From positions 1,822,001 through 1,886,000 of the forward strand of contig NZ_CP095376.1 in assembly GCF_023008405.1 (NCBI RefSeq): a stretch of DNA of 64,000 bases, given 5' to 3'. This document shows positions 1-7,545 of this stretch, in pieces. Positions within the stretch are counted from its first letter, which is position 1. Each line of letters starts with the position of its first letter. The notes beneath the pieces were generated by a model, which saw only the letters and a list, made by a program, of their open reading frames with translations, was not told where the DNA came from and made no database searches. A program made the translations under genes and the position numbers. Origin of the DNA: Amycolatopsis sp. FBCC-B4732. GTDB taxonomy: Bacteria > Actinomycetota > Actinomycetes > Mycobacteriales > Pseudonocardiaceae.

Positions 1-330
1 GGCGTCGCCGCGCACAAGGTCGTCGACACGTACCGGCGCCGCGGTGCCGATGTCAGCGTCCCGGTTCCGGCGTTCGCTCCGGAACCCGCCGGGCACCAGG
101 AACCGCTCCACCACGTCGAAGACCTCGAGTGGCGGCAGCGGCTGCACCACCTGCTCGCCCTGCTGGCACCGCAGCAGCGCGACGTCGTGGTCCTGCGGGT
201 CATGGTCGGCCTGTCCGCCCAAGACACGGCCGCGGTGCTCGGGGTCGCCAGCCCGGGAGCGGTGCGGGTGAGCCAGCATCGGGCGCTGACCTCGCTGCGC
301 CGGCACCTAGCCGCCGCGCCGGTGCCGTGA
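1..330 (+). CDS. ECF-type RNA polymerase sigma factor, C-terminal part (cut by window start)
   Basis: Frame 1 is open from the first base to the TGA at 328-330 and gives the last 109 residues. The first residues (VAAHKVVDTYRRRG) resemble the end of sigma region 2, and residues 45-105 form a region 4 helix-turn-helix (LAPQQRDVVVLRVMVGLSA, then AVRVSQHRALTSLRRHL), which contacts the -35 element. The pattern is that of the short ECF/ShbA-like sigma factors of actinomycetes. The N-terminus and any partner anti-sigma gene lie outside the window, so subgroup and regulon cannot be named. Confidence 0.85.
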   Translation, partial: GVAAHKVVDTYRRRGADVSVPVPAFAPEPAGHQEPLHHVEDLEWRQRLHHLLALLAPQQRDVVVLRVMVGLSAQDTAAVLGVASPGAVRVSQHRALTSLRRHLAAAPVP

Positions 331-420
331 TGGCCCGGGCCGGCCCGCGGTTGCGGGTAGGGTGGGTGCCCGCGGCCGCGACAGCGGTGCTGATCCGGAC
401 CTGGCTGTGTCCGAGTTGGT

Positions 421-1194
421 GTGGCGATCACGTGCACCGACATGGGCGGAACTGGATGTGGAAACGCGGTGGCTGAGGTCGAAGTCTTGCGCGCGAGTGT
501 GCTGGCCGCCCTGGGCGAGGGAGGGGCCGGCAGCGGCGTCGACGTCGTCGGGCGGGTGTGCCGAGCGTGCGTGCGCCTGTTACCGGTGGACGGCGCGGCG
601 GTGTCGGTGATGGTCGACGCCGGGCACCGGGAGGTCGTCTACGCGAGCGACGCGGTGAGCACCGCGCTGGCGGAGCTGCAGTTCTCCCTGGGGGAAGGGC
701 CGTGCTTCGAGGCGTACAGCCTCGGTGGCCCTGTGCTGGTGCCGGATCTGGCAGCGGGATCGCCACCGGCGTGGCCGGTGTTCGCGGCCGAGGCCGCGGC
801 ACAGCCGGTGGCCGCGTTGTTCACGTTCCCGGTGCAGATCGGCGCGGTCCGGGTGGCGACCCTCGACACCTATCGGTCGACACCGGGCTCGCTGAGCGCC
901 GGCGAGCTGTCGACGGCCCTGCAGGTGGCCGACATCGCGGCGCTCGCCCTGTCGGGACTGCGCGGCGGAGGTGGTCTTTGGCTCGACGGGGACGGGCGGT
1001 GGATGGCGGGCGCGGGGATGCGGCACCGGGAGGTGCACCAGGCCACCGGGATGTTGATCGCGCACCTGGACCTGCCCGCGTCCGCCGCGTTGGCCCGGTT
1101 GCGAGCGTACGCGTTCGGGCACGGACGTTCCCTGCTCGAGGTCGCGGCCGACATCGTGGCCGGGCGACTGCGACTGGACGAGGAGTTCGGGTGA
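421..1194 (+). CDS. GAF and ANTAR domain regulator
   Basis: The protein of up to 257 residues has a GAF-like sensor domain (about residues 45-170; SLGEGPCFEAYS is the usual GAF signature of this family) followed by a C-terminal ANTAR helix bundle (about 195-250; HREVHQATGMLIAHLDL). ANTAR domains bind paired RNA hairpins and act as antiterminators; the GAF domain is taken to sense a small ligand or redox state. The start is uncertain: GTG at 421, ATG at 442 or GTG at 469, none with a strong ribosome binding site. It lies 90 bp after the sigma factor and 42 bp before a second GAF-ANTAR gene, so the two may be co-transcribed. Confidence 0.85.
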   Translation: MAITCTDMGGTGCGNAVAEVEVLRASVLAALGEGGAGSGVDVVGRVCRACVRLLPVDGAAVSVMVDAGHREVVYASDAVSTALAELQFSLGEGPCFEAYSLGGPVLVPDLAAGSPPAWPVFAAEAAAQPVAALFTFPVQIGAVRVATLDTYRSTPGSLSAGELSTALQVADIAALALSGLRGGGGLWLDGDGRWMAGAGMRHREVHQATGMLIAHLDLPASAALARLRAYAFGHGRSLLEVAADIVAGRLRLDEEFG

Positions 1195-1236
1195 GGATCA
1201 CCATGAAAGCAGCTGACGAACCAGGAGATGGTGGGC

Positions 1237-2007
1237 ATGGCCGACCGTGAACGACAAGTGACCCGGGCGTTCGTCGCGCTGGCGGACACGCTGGTCGACG
1301 ACTACGACGTCGCCGACCTGCTGCACACGCTGGTGCAGCAGTGCGTGGAGCTGCTCGACGTCGCCGCGGCCGGGCTGACCCTGGTCGACGAGCGGGGCGG
1401 CTTGCAGCTGCTCGCCTCCTCCACCGAGCAGGCGCGGCTGCTCGAGCTGTTCCAGCTCGACATCGACGAAGGGCCGTGCATCGAGTGCTTCACGACCAGC
1501 ACGCCGGTGCTGGTGGCCGACATCGCCGCGCAGGCCGCGCGGTGGCCGCGGTTCGCCATCGAGGCGGCCAAGGACGGGTTCGCGTCGGTGCACGCGCTGC
1601 CGTTGCGACTGCGCAAACAGACGATCGGAGCGCTGAACCTCTTCGGGCTGAACTCGGGGGACCTGTCGGCGGACGACGTGGCACTGGCGCAGGGGCTGGC
1701 CGACACCGCGACCATCGGCATCCTCCACGAACGAGCCTTCCGCCGAGGGGAGATCCTCTCCGAGCAGCTGCAGACCGCGTTGAACAGCCGGGTGATCATC
1801 GAGCAGGCCAAGGGTGTGCTCGCCGTCAGCGGGCAGCTGAGCATGGACGCGGCCTTCCAGGCCCTGCGCGGCTTCGCCCGGCGGAACAACCTCCGGCTCA
1901 GCGACGTCGCACGCGCGCTGGCCGACCGCGATCTCGCTCCCGCGGTCGTGCTGGCCCCCGTGGAGACGGCCACTCCCACTCACCTGGGTCCGTTGCGGCA
2001 CCGGTGA
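1237..2007 (+). CDS. GAF and ANTAR domain regulator
   Basis: A 256-residue protein with a GAF domain (about 20-165; IDEGPCIECFTTSTPVL and GALNLFGLNSGDLS are typical) and a canonical ANTAR domain (about 175-235; NSRVIIEQAKGVLAVSG, then the helix RRNNLRLSDVARAL). The role is predicted to be ligand-gated RNA binding and transcription antitermination. ATG 1237 is preferred over the in-frame ATG 1228 because AGGAG at 1223-1227 sits nine bases before it. The motif is closer to the ANTAR consensus than in the gene upstream, so the pair are diverged paralogues rather than a fresh duplication. Confidence 0.9.
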   Translation: MADRERQVTRAFVALADTLVDDYDVADLLHTLVQQCVELLDVAAAGLTLVDERGGLQLLASSTEQARLLELFQLDIDEGPCIECFTTSTPVLVADIAAQAARWPRFAIEAAKDGFASVHALPLRLRKQTIGALNLFGLNSGDLSADDVALAQGLADTATIGILHERAFRRGEILSEQLQTALNSRVIIEQAKGVLAVSGQLSMDAAFQALRGFARRNNLRLSDVARALADRDLAPAVVLAPVETATPTHLGPLRHR

Positions 2008-2082
2008 AAGGGTGCCGAACGGTCCACCTGGCGGTGACCAACGGCCCTCGCGCCGCGGACGCGGTGCCGTGATGCTGGAGCC

Positions 2083-2094
2083 GGCCGAACGGCC
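2083..2094. promoter_or_regulatory. GGCCGAACGGCC palindrome before the phosphoribosyltransferase
   Basis: A perfect 12-bp palindrome lies 20 bp before the ATG at 2115. A near copy (TGCCGAACGGTC) lies at 2013-2024 and another (TGCCGAACGGCC) at 7470-7481 between the Acg-like and DevS-like genes. Both flanked genes belong to families found in mycobacterial DevR/DosR regulons, so a DevR-type binding site is possible. The motif is GC-rich and could recur by chance; a similar 12-mer is inside the G6PDH gene near 19888. Confidence 0.35.
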
Positions 2095-2114
2095 TTCGAC
2101 TCCCGGGAGTGCCC

Positions 2115-2771
2115 ATGCGGTTCCGTGATCGCCGGGAAGCCGGCGAGCGGCTGGCCCTGCGGTTGCGACCGCTGCGCGGCGACCGGGCTGTGGTCCTCGG
2201 CCTGTCCGAGGGCGGGCTGGTGGTGGCCGGCGAGATCGCCGACGTCCTCGGCGCGCCGCTGGACATCCTGCTCACCGGCCGGATCGAGGCCGCGGGGCCG
2301 CCGCCGACGACGCTCGGCGCCGTCGGGGAGGGCGGCTTGGCCGTCTGGGACCACGACGCCATCCGCCGGTTCGACATCGAGGCGGGCGAGCTCACCCGGC
2401 TCGCCGACGAAGCGCGGGCCGGGCTGGCCCGGCAGATCACCGGGTACCGGGGCACGGTGGTGCCGGCGGCGATCGCCGGCCGCACGGTCGTCCTCGCCGA
2501 CGACGGCGCCGCCACCGGCACGACCGCGCACACGGCGATCCGCGTCCTGCGGGCCCGCCAGGTCCGCCGGATCGTGCTGGCGGTTCCGGTCGCCCAGGCC
2601 GACGTGGTCGACCGGCTCGCCCGGGAGGTGGACCAGTTCGTCTGCCTGCGCACGCTGCCCTGGCTGCACGCGGTCGGCAACAGCTACCGGAAGTTCCCCG
2701 CGGTCGCCGACACCGAGGCGCTCGAACTGCTGCACCGCGAACCCCGCCTGCCGACCGAGGTCCGCCGGTGA
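2115..2771 (+). CDS. phosphoribosyltransferase-family protein
   Basis: A 218-residue PRTase-fold protein. The PRPP-binding loop VVLADDGAATGTTA sits near residue 125-138 after a hydrophobic strand, as in type I phosphoribosyltransferases, and the N-terminus has the conserved VVLGLSEGGLVVAGEIA segment. Actinobacterial relatives, including the phosphoribosyltransferase part of Rv0571c of Mycobacterium tuberculosis, occur in dormancy regulons; their substrates are not settled. ATG 2115 follows GGGAG at 2105-2109; the GTG at 2109 would overlap that site. Two TGCCGAACGG-type palindromes stand upstream, and a DevR/DevS-like pair lies 3-5 kb downstream, consistent with but not proving shared control. 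Confidence 0.85.
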   Translation: MRFRDRREAGERLALRLRPLRGDRAVVLGLSEGGLVVAGEIADVLGAPLDILLTGRIEAAGPPPTTLGAVGEGGLAVWDHDAIRRFDIEAGELTRLADEARAGLARQITGYRGTVVPAAIAGRTVVLADDGAATGTTAHTAIRVLRARQVRRIVLAVPVAQADVVDRLAREVDQFVCLRTLPWLHAVGNSYRKFPAVADTEALELLHREPRLPTEVRR

Positions 2772-2792
2772 CGTCCACAGTGGACTGACAAG

Positions 2793-3428
2793 TCAGCTCT
2801 GGAGGCGCACGGTGATTTCGTCGCCCAGCGCCGCGCCGCCCGCCAGCTCGAGGTCGTCGCCGCTCCAGAACCGGCCGGCGTCGTACCAGTTCGGCCGGCG
2901 GCCCGGGGACAGCAGGCCCATGGCTTCGTAGGTCAGAGCGACGATCTCGGCGCAGTAAGCGCTTTCGAGGCCGGCCTCCCGGGCCTCCCGCCTGCGCCGG
3001 GGCAGCCGGCCGCCGAGCCAGCGCGACGCGAGGCGCGCGGTCGACGGGAACGGCGTGCCGTCCAGCCGCGCGATCGTCCGCAGGACTGCGTCCTCCACCT
3101 CCCCGGTGACCGGGTGGTCGAGCTGGCGCAGCCACACCCGCTGGTGGTACTTCTCCGCCCACACGAGCACCGCCTGGCGCAGGTCGTGCAGCTGGGCGCC
3201 CCGCTGGTGGGTCCCGGACCAGACGTCCGGCAGGGCCCGCCCCAGCTCCGCGTGCCACAGCAGCGGCGGCAGGTCCTCGATCACCACGGCCATGCCGACG
3301 TGGTTGACCGGGCTGTTCGTCACGACGCGGATCGTGCGGTCGGCCGCGGACCGGCCCCGGAACAGCCACAGGTCACCCGTGCGCGTCCCGGCCACGGCTT
3401 CGTCGAAATCCAGCTCGCTCCCCGGCAC
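2793..3428 (-). CDS. permuted papain-fold (YiiX/NlpC-P60-like) protein
   Basis: A 211-residue protein that starts with GTG. The segment GDLWLFRG followed by NSPVNHVGMAVV (His near residue 44) and, much later, ESAYCAEIVALTYEAMGLL (Cys near residue 160) gives the His-before-Cys order of circularly permuted NlpC/P60-like enzymes (YiiX/YaeF group). Such proteins are thought to be hydrolases or acyltransferases acting on lipid or peptide amides; the substrate here is unknown. There is no signal peptide. It converges on the phosphoribosyltransferase with a 21-bp gap and is divergent from the small gene at 3446. Confidence 0.7.
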   Translation of the reverse strand: MPGSELDFDEAVAGTRTGDLWLFRGRSAADRTIRVVTNSPVNHVGMAVVIEDLPPLLWHAELGRALPDVWSGTHQRGAQLHDLRQAVLVWAEKYHQRVWLRQLDHPVTGEVEDAVLRTIARLDGTPFPSTARLASRWLGGRLPRRRREAREAGLESAYCAEIVALTYEAMGLLSPGRRPNWYDAGRFWSGDDLELAGGAALGDEITVRLQS

Positions 3429-3445
3429 GGCAGTAGCCTAGGCCG

Positions 3446-3622
3446 ATGCGCTGGTGGAAGACAGTGGGACTGGCCGGGCTCGTCGGGGTCGCCGCGACCG
3501 GGGTGGTGATCGCCCGGGAAGAACGCCGGCGGCGGGCCTACACCCCGGACGAGATCCGCGAACGGCTGCACGCCCGCCTGGATGCCTCGTCACCGACGCC
3601 CCAGGACCGAACCGACGGCTGA
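3446..3622 (+). CDS. small single-span membrane protein, 58 residues
   Basis: The ATG at 3446 opens a 58-residue frame to the TGA at 3620-3622. Residues 2-23 (WWKTVGLAGLVGVAATGVVI) form one hydrophobic span, followed by a basic patch REERRRRA and a short amphipathic YTPDEIRERLHARL helix, so the predicted topology is N-out or signal-anchor with a cytoplasmic tail. Codon use has strong third-position GC like true genes. It starts 17 bp from the divergent papain-fold gene. No function is known to me. Confidence 0.7.
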   Translation: MRWWKTVGLAGLVGVAATGVVIAREERRRRAYTPDEIRERLHARLDASSPTPQDRTDG

Positions 3623-3629
3623 CCGGACG

Positions 3630-4127
3630 TCACTCCGGGGAGCGGTTCCGCCCCGGCAGGCCGGGGCGGAACGGGATGCCCAGTGCCGCGAAGACGCCGA
3701 GCATCTTCGCGTTTCCCGCGTCCACGTCGGCGACGAGCATCCGCACACCCTCGTGTTCCGCCGAGACGACGAGCTGTTCGAGCAGCAAGGCCGCCACGCC
3801 GAGCGTCGGGCCGTGGCCGTCGACCGCCAGCGCGACCTGCGCTTCGGCCGGGTCGGTGAGGATGTCGTAGCGGGCGATGCCCACCAGCCGGGAGTGCAGG
3901 AAACACCCCACCGCGGTGTGCCCGACGCCGGAGCCGCGGGACAGCTGCGTCGAAAGCTCGGCCAGGCCGGCCACGCCGAGACCGAAGAACCGCAGGTGCC
4001 GATCCCGCCCGGAGACCCGGGCCCGCAGCGCGAGGACCGCGGCGGCGTCGCGAGCTTCCAGCGTGCGCACCCAGGCGACTTCGCCGTCCGGGAGCAGGGC
4101 TCGTACCGGTGGGGTGGCGGTGGACAT
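3630..4127 (-). CDS. GNAT-family N-acetyltransferase
   Basis: A 165-residue single-domain GNAT protein. It begins with the regulatory-style phrase GEVAWVRTLEARDAAAVLALRARVSG and has SRLVGIARYDILTDPAEAQVALAV (strands 3-4) and a C-terminal acetyl-CoA region (LLEQLVVSAEHEGVRMLVADV). This resembles the acetyltransferase half of mycobacterial Pat-type protein lysine acetyltransferases, but the cyclic-nucleotide domain is absent. The start has a good GAGGAG site. Downstream of the SPFH gene on the same strand but separated from it by a strong hairpin, so probably its own unit. Confidence 0.8.
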   Translation of the reverse strand: MSTATPPVRALLPDGEVAWVRTLEARDAAAVLALRARVSGRDRHLRFFGLGVAGLAELSTQLSRGSGVGHTAVGCFLHSRLVGIARYDILTDPAEAQVALAVDGHGPTLGVAALLLEQLVVSAEHEGVRMLVADVDAGNAKMLGVFAALGIPFRPGLPGRNRSPE

Positions 4128-4163
4128 GGCGTGCTCCTCACGGTTCCGGCGGCCCGCCCGAGT

Positions 4164-4200
4164 CCGCGGTGCTCTGTCCTTTTCGGACAGAACACCGCGG
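4164..4200 (-). terminator. long hairpin between SPFH and GNAT genes
   Basis: CCGCGGTGCTCTGTCC at 4164-4179 pairs with GGACAGAACACCGCGG at 4185-4200 (16 bp, one mismatch) around a five-base loop. It follows the stop of the leftward SPFH gene by 17 bp and would end that transcript before the GNAT gene. No clear U-tract, as is common in actinomycetes. Confidence 0.7.
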
Positions 4201-4217
4201 AGTCCGTGGGCCGCGGG

Positions 4218-5066
4218 TCAGCGGTCTTCGGCCCGGGTTCCGTTCACGGCCGCTTTCGGCGGCACGATCGGGGCCGTGGTGACCGGTTCCGGCCGGGTCG
4301 CGGCGGCGCTCTCGCGGGCCAGGAAGGAGCCCAGCTCGCCGATGGTGCTCATCAGCGGGGCGGGGAAGACGACGGTGGTGTTCTTGTCCACGCCGATCTC
4401 CACCAGGCTCTGCAGGTTGCGCAGCTGCAGCGCGAGCGGGTGCGCCATCATCGTGTCGGACGCGTCGCCGAGTGCGGCGGCGGCCAGGGATTCGCCTTCG
4501 GCGCTGATGATCTTGGCGCGCTTTTCGCGTTCCGCTTCGGCCTGCCTGGCCATCGCCCGCTTCATCGTGTCCGGCAGCTGGATGTCCTTCAGTTCCACCA
4601 AAGTCACTTCCACACCCCAGTCGAGAGTGGTGACGTCCAGGATCCGGCGGATGTCGACGTTGATGCTGTCGGTCTCGGACAGCGTCTCGTCCAGCGTGTG
4701 CTGCCCGACGACCTTCCGCAACGTGGTTTGGGCGATCTGGTCGATCGCGGCGTAGACGTTCTCGATCGCGACGACCGACTTCACCGCGTCCCGCACCCGG
4801 AAGTACGCCACCGCGGACACGTCGACGCTCACGTTGTCCCGGGTGATGATGCCCTGGGACTGGATCGGCATCGTGATGATCCGCAACGGCACCCGGCGCA
4901 GGACGTCGACGACGGGGATGATCAGCCGCAACCCCGGCTCGCACACGCCGATCACCCGGCCGAGCCGGAACAGGACACCCTGTTCGTACTGCTTGACGAT
5001 CCGCACCGCGGTAGCGAGGAGAAGCAGCAGCGCGGCGGCGATGAGGACGATCACGAGAACGTTCAT
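4218..5066 (-). CDS. SPFH/Band 7 (slipin-type) membrane protein
   Basis: A 282-residue stomatin-like protein. Residues 3-20 are one transmembrane segment (LVIVLIAAALLLLLATAV), followed by the Band 7 core with QYEQGVLFRLGRV, PGLRLIIPVVD and ITRDNVSVDVSAVAYFRV, which match slipins closely. A charged coiled-coil stretch (KRAMARQAEAEREKRAKII) follows and the tail is Pro/Ala-rich. Slipins scaffold ordered membrane patches and often partner a NfeD-type protease; none is visible here. The nearest gene upstream on the same strand, 36 bp away, encodes a BON-domain protein, suggesting an envelope-stress pair. Confidence 0.92.
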   Translation of the reverse strand: MNVLVIVLIAAALLLLLATAVRIVKQYEQGVLFRLGRVIGVCEPGLRLIIPVVDVLRRVPLRIITMPIQSQGIITRDNVSVDVSAVAYFRVRDAVKSVVAIENVYAAIDQIAQTTLRKVVGQHTLDETLSETDSINVDIRRILDVTTLDWGVEVTLVELKDIQLPDTMKRAMARQAEAEREKRAKIISAEGESLAAAALGDASDTMMAHPLALQLRNLQSLVEIGVDKNTTVVFPAPLMSTIGELGSFLARESAAATRPEPVTTAPIVPPKAAVNGTRAEDR

Positions 5067-5102
5067 GGTGCTCCAGACTTCGCGGCTAGCGCGGGAGGAG
5101 GC

Positions 5103-5777
5103 TCAGCCGGAGAGCTTCACCTGGTTGTCGACCGCGGTCACGCCGGGGGCGAACCACGCGGTCTGCTCGGCCGAACGGCGTTCGGCCGGGGTGAGGACCT
5201 GGCCGGTCAGGGTGACCTGGCCGTCGTCGATGCCGACCTCGACGTGCTGCGCGAACCCCGGGGCGTGCCGGGCGAGCGCCGCGACGATCTGCGCCTTGGT
5301 CTCGGCTGCCGAGACACCCGGCGAAGGCCGCAGCGTGATCAGGTTGCGCACCCCGCTGATGCCGGGGAGCACGGCCACCGCCCGGCGGGCGGCTTCACGC
5401 TGGTGGTGCCAGTCCACCGAGCCGCGCAGGGTGACGACCTGGTCGCGCACGTCGACCTGCACCGAGTCCTTCGGTACGAGGATCGTGTGGTGGTCGAACA
5501 CGGCCATGGCCGCCCGGGCGAGATCCGCGTCCACCGGAACGTCTTGACCGTGCCGGACGATGATCTTGTCCGTGGTCGTGGTCACGCCCTGGACCCGGGC
5601 CGCGGCGCGCAGCGCCTCTTCCTTCTCGGGGTAGGTGCCCACGTGCCCGGACAGCGCCGCGACACCGCCCGAGACGGTCACGCCGATCCCTTCGGCGTTG
5701 ACGCTGGGGGTCCAGGCGAGTTCATCGGTGACAGCGGTCTTGAGGTGATGATCGGGCCTGTGCTGGATCTCTGTCAT
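5103..5777 (-). CDS. triple BON-domain protein
   Basis: A 224-residue protein made of three BON units (about residues 10-72, 80-148, 152-222), each with the glycine-centred strand pattern (VTVSGGVAALSGHVGTY, VVTLRGSVDWHHQR, VTLTGQVLTPAERRS). BON domains bind phospholipid or peptidoglycan surfaces and help maintain the envelope under osmotic or other stress. No signal peptide or membrane span is seen, so it would act at the cytoplasmic face. Divergent from the DevR-like regulator with a 92-bp shared promoter region, and followed by the SPFH gene with which it probably forms an operon. Confidence 0.88.
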   Translation of the reverse strand: MTEIQHRPDHHLKTAVTDELAWTPSVNAEGIGVTVSGGVAALSGHVGTYPEKEEALRAAARVQGVTTTTDKIIVRHGQDVPVDADLARAAMAVFDHHTILVPKDSVQVDVRDQVVTLRGSVDWHHQREAARRAVAVLPGISGVRNLITLRPSPGVSAAETKAQIVAALARHAPGFAQHVEVGIDDGQVTLTGQVLTPAERRSAEQTAWFAPGVTAVDNQVKLSG

Positions 5778-5869
5778 CCCTCCACCGTGGTCCGCGCGCC
5801 CCGCGCGGCCTAGTGCCGCCGGACCTTTCTTCCGGGGTCGTTCGGCGCGGGCGGGCGTAGCCTGAGAAC

Positions 5870-6538
5870 GTGGACGAAAACGCGCTCGTCATCACGGTCT
5901 TCCTGGTCGACGACCACGAACTCGTGCGGCGCGGGGTCGCCGAACTCGTCGACGACGAACCCGACCTGACCGTCGTCGGACAGGCTTCTTCGGTCGCGGA
6001 GGCCATGGCCAGGGTCCCCGCGCTGCGCCCGGACGTGGCGGTGCTCGACGTGCGGCTGCCCGACGGGAACGGCGTGGAGCTGTGCCGCGACCTGCGCGTG
6101 GCACTGCCCGGCCTGCGGTGCCTGATACTGACCTCTTTCACCGACGAGGATTCGATGGTCGAAGCGGTCCTGGCCGGCGCCGAGGGGTACGTCATCAAGG
6201 ATGTGAAGGGTTTGCAGCTAATCGACGCCATCCGCCGGGTGGGGTCCGGCGAAACCCTGCTGGACACCCGGGCGGTCGCCGCACTCATGGCCGAGCTGCG
6301 GGCGAAGGCCGGGAAACCGGGTCCGCTGGCGGGGCTGAGCGAGCAGGAGCTCGTCCTGCTGGACCTGCTCGGGGAAAGCCTGACGAACCGGCAGATCGCC
6401 GAGCGGATGTTCCTCGCGGAGAAGACCGTCAAGAACTACGTGTCCCGGCTGCTGGCGAAGCTCGGGTTGGAGCGGCGGTCCCAGGCGGCGGTGCTGGTCA
6501 CCGGGATCCACGACGCGGAGCGCCGTCCCGGCGGTTAG
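5870..6538 (+). CDS. NarL/FixJ-family response regulator, DevR/DosR-like
   Basis: A 222-residue two-domain response regulator. The receiver (1-125) has the acidic pair in [13 protein letters not shown], the phospho-acceptor Asp60 in [11 protein letters not shown], Thr in [10 protein letters not shown] and Lys in YVIKDVKG. The LuxR-type helix-turn-helix lies at about 155-215 ([14 protein letters not shown], then [20 protein letters not shown]). The sequence style is that of actinobacterial DevR/DosR proteins, which switch on redox and hypoxia genes. The presumed partner kinase is at 7546; between them, on the other strand, is an Acg-like nitroreductase that overlaps this gene's 3' end by 41 bp. 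Confidence 0.92.
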   Translation: MDENALVITVFLVDDHELVRRGVAELVDDEPDLTVVGQASSVAEAMARVPALRPDVAVLDVRLPDGNGVELCRDLRVALPGLRCLILTSFTDEDSMVEAVLAGAEGYVIKDVKGLQLIDAIRRVGSGETLLDTRAVAALMAELRAKAGKPGPLAGLSEQELVLLDLLGESLTNRQIAERMFLAEKTVKNYVSRLLAKLGLERRSQAAVLVTGIHDAERRPGG

Positions 6539-7400
6539 TGGCGAACGGGTGCTCGTCGCTGATCACGACGTCCTCGAGCGGTGTCCGCGCCGACGACGGC
6601 ACCGCGGTGCCGTGGCCGAGGCGCAGCATGATCTGGGGCCAGAGCCCGCCGCCGAGCAGCTGCCGCAGTTCACGCCGGCTCGCCGGCTCGGCCATCGCCT
6701 GTGAGGAGAGTGCCGCCGAAATCCCGGCGGCGGCAGCCGTCAGCAGCACCCGCTGCATGGCCTGGCCGGCCTGGAGCCGGCCCAGGGCGGTGTCGTGCAG
6801 CGAGCCGATGACCACGACCAGCCGGTCGGGTTCGACGTCGAGGTCACTCCCGCCACCGGGACCCGGGGGTGCCGGCGGGACTTCGGCGTGGCGCATGATG
6901 TCGCGCAGCTGTGGCACCTGGTCGGCGGTGATGGTGGCCAGCCACGCGCGTTCCACCTCGGCCGCGCGCCGGAGCTGCCGCTGCACCGCGTCGGGGACGA
7001 CGGCAGCGGTGAAGGGACGCCGGTTGCTCTGCCGGCCGGCGATGGCCGCCACGAGTTCCTCGTCGTGCGGGGCGATCGTCTCGTACCCGTGCGGCTGCAC
7101 GACGGCGAGCAGGTCGGGCCGCCCCGCCGTGGGGAACAGCCGGACGTCGGCGTGGCTGCCCTGCGCCTTGATCGCCAGCCGGAGGTTGAGCAAGGCCGCA
7201 CCGCAGTCCAGCATCCGTTCCCGTTGCTCGCTGTCGGTGCCGGTGGTGAGCGGATCCGCGTACAGCTCGACGGAATCCGGGGTGCACTGGAACCGCCACG
7301 GCCGGGCGGACAGCAGCGGCGGAGGAGCCGTGGCCGCGAGGAGGGCGGCGTGCACCTGGCTTGCGCTGAGGTGCCCGACGGGCATGACACCGGTCTTCAT
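6498..7400 (-). CDS. Acg-family FMN-binding nitroreductase-like protein
   Basis: A 300-residue protein of the Acg family (Rv2032/Rv3131 type). The N-terminal half has the nitroreductase-like segment [18 protein letters not shown] (an equivalent of the APSxxNxQPW region) and [16 protein letters not shown]; the C-terminal half has [15 protein letters not shown] and [21 protein letters not shown]. Family members bind FMN in a lidded pocket and are thought to sequester flavin in dormant cells. Such genes are classic DevR/DosR targets, and this one sits between a DevR-like regulator and a DevS-like kinase. Start ATG 7400 is preceded by GGAG at suitable spacing. The 3' end overlaps the regulator tail-to-tail. 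Confidence 0.85.
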   Translation of the reverse strand: MKTGVMPVGHLSASQVHAALLAATAPPPLLSARPWRFQCTPDSVELYADPLTTGTDSEQRERMLDCGAALLNLRLAIKAQGSHADVRLFPTAGRPDLLAVVQPHGYETIAPHDEELVAAIAGRQSNRRPFTAAVVPDAVQRQLRRAAEVERAWLATITADQVPQLRDIMRHAEVPPAPPGPGGGSDLDVEPDRLVVVIGSLHDTALGRLQAGQAMQRVLLTAAAAGISAALSSQAMAEPASRRELRQLLGGGLWPQIMLRLGHGTAVPSSARTPLEDVVISDEHPFATNRRDGAPRRGSR

Positions 7401-7469
7401 GGACGGCTCCGAACTCCTGGACTACTGGATGCGCTTTCACCGTCCGCCCGGGCCGCGGGCTCCGCCCAG

Positions 7470-7481
7470 TGCCGAACGGCC
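7470..7481. promoter_or_regulatory. TGCCGAACGGCC element between acg-like and devS-like genes
   Basis: This 12-mer lies in the 145-bp divergent region, 70 bp from the Acg-like start and 65 bp from the kinase start. It differs at one base from the palindrome GGCCGAACGGCC before the phosphoribosyltransferase gene (2083-2094). Possible DevR-type box; statistical weight is modest because of the GC content. Confidence 0.35.
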
Positions 7482-7545
7482 TCCGCCTCCGGGCGAAGGT
7501 CGTCGGTTGCGACCCGGATCGAGACCGCTGTGTCACAGTGGTGGC

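Noticed and set aside
3582..5813. Long plus-strand frame across the GNAT, SPFH and BON genes
   Set aside because: Antisense to three well-supported minus-strand genes; no domain sense.
5814..5825. Third DevR-type box before the DevR-like gene
   Set aside because: TGCCGCCGGACC differs at several positions from the other elements and has lost the palindrome.
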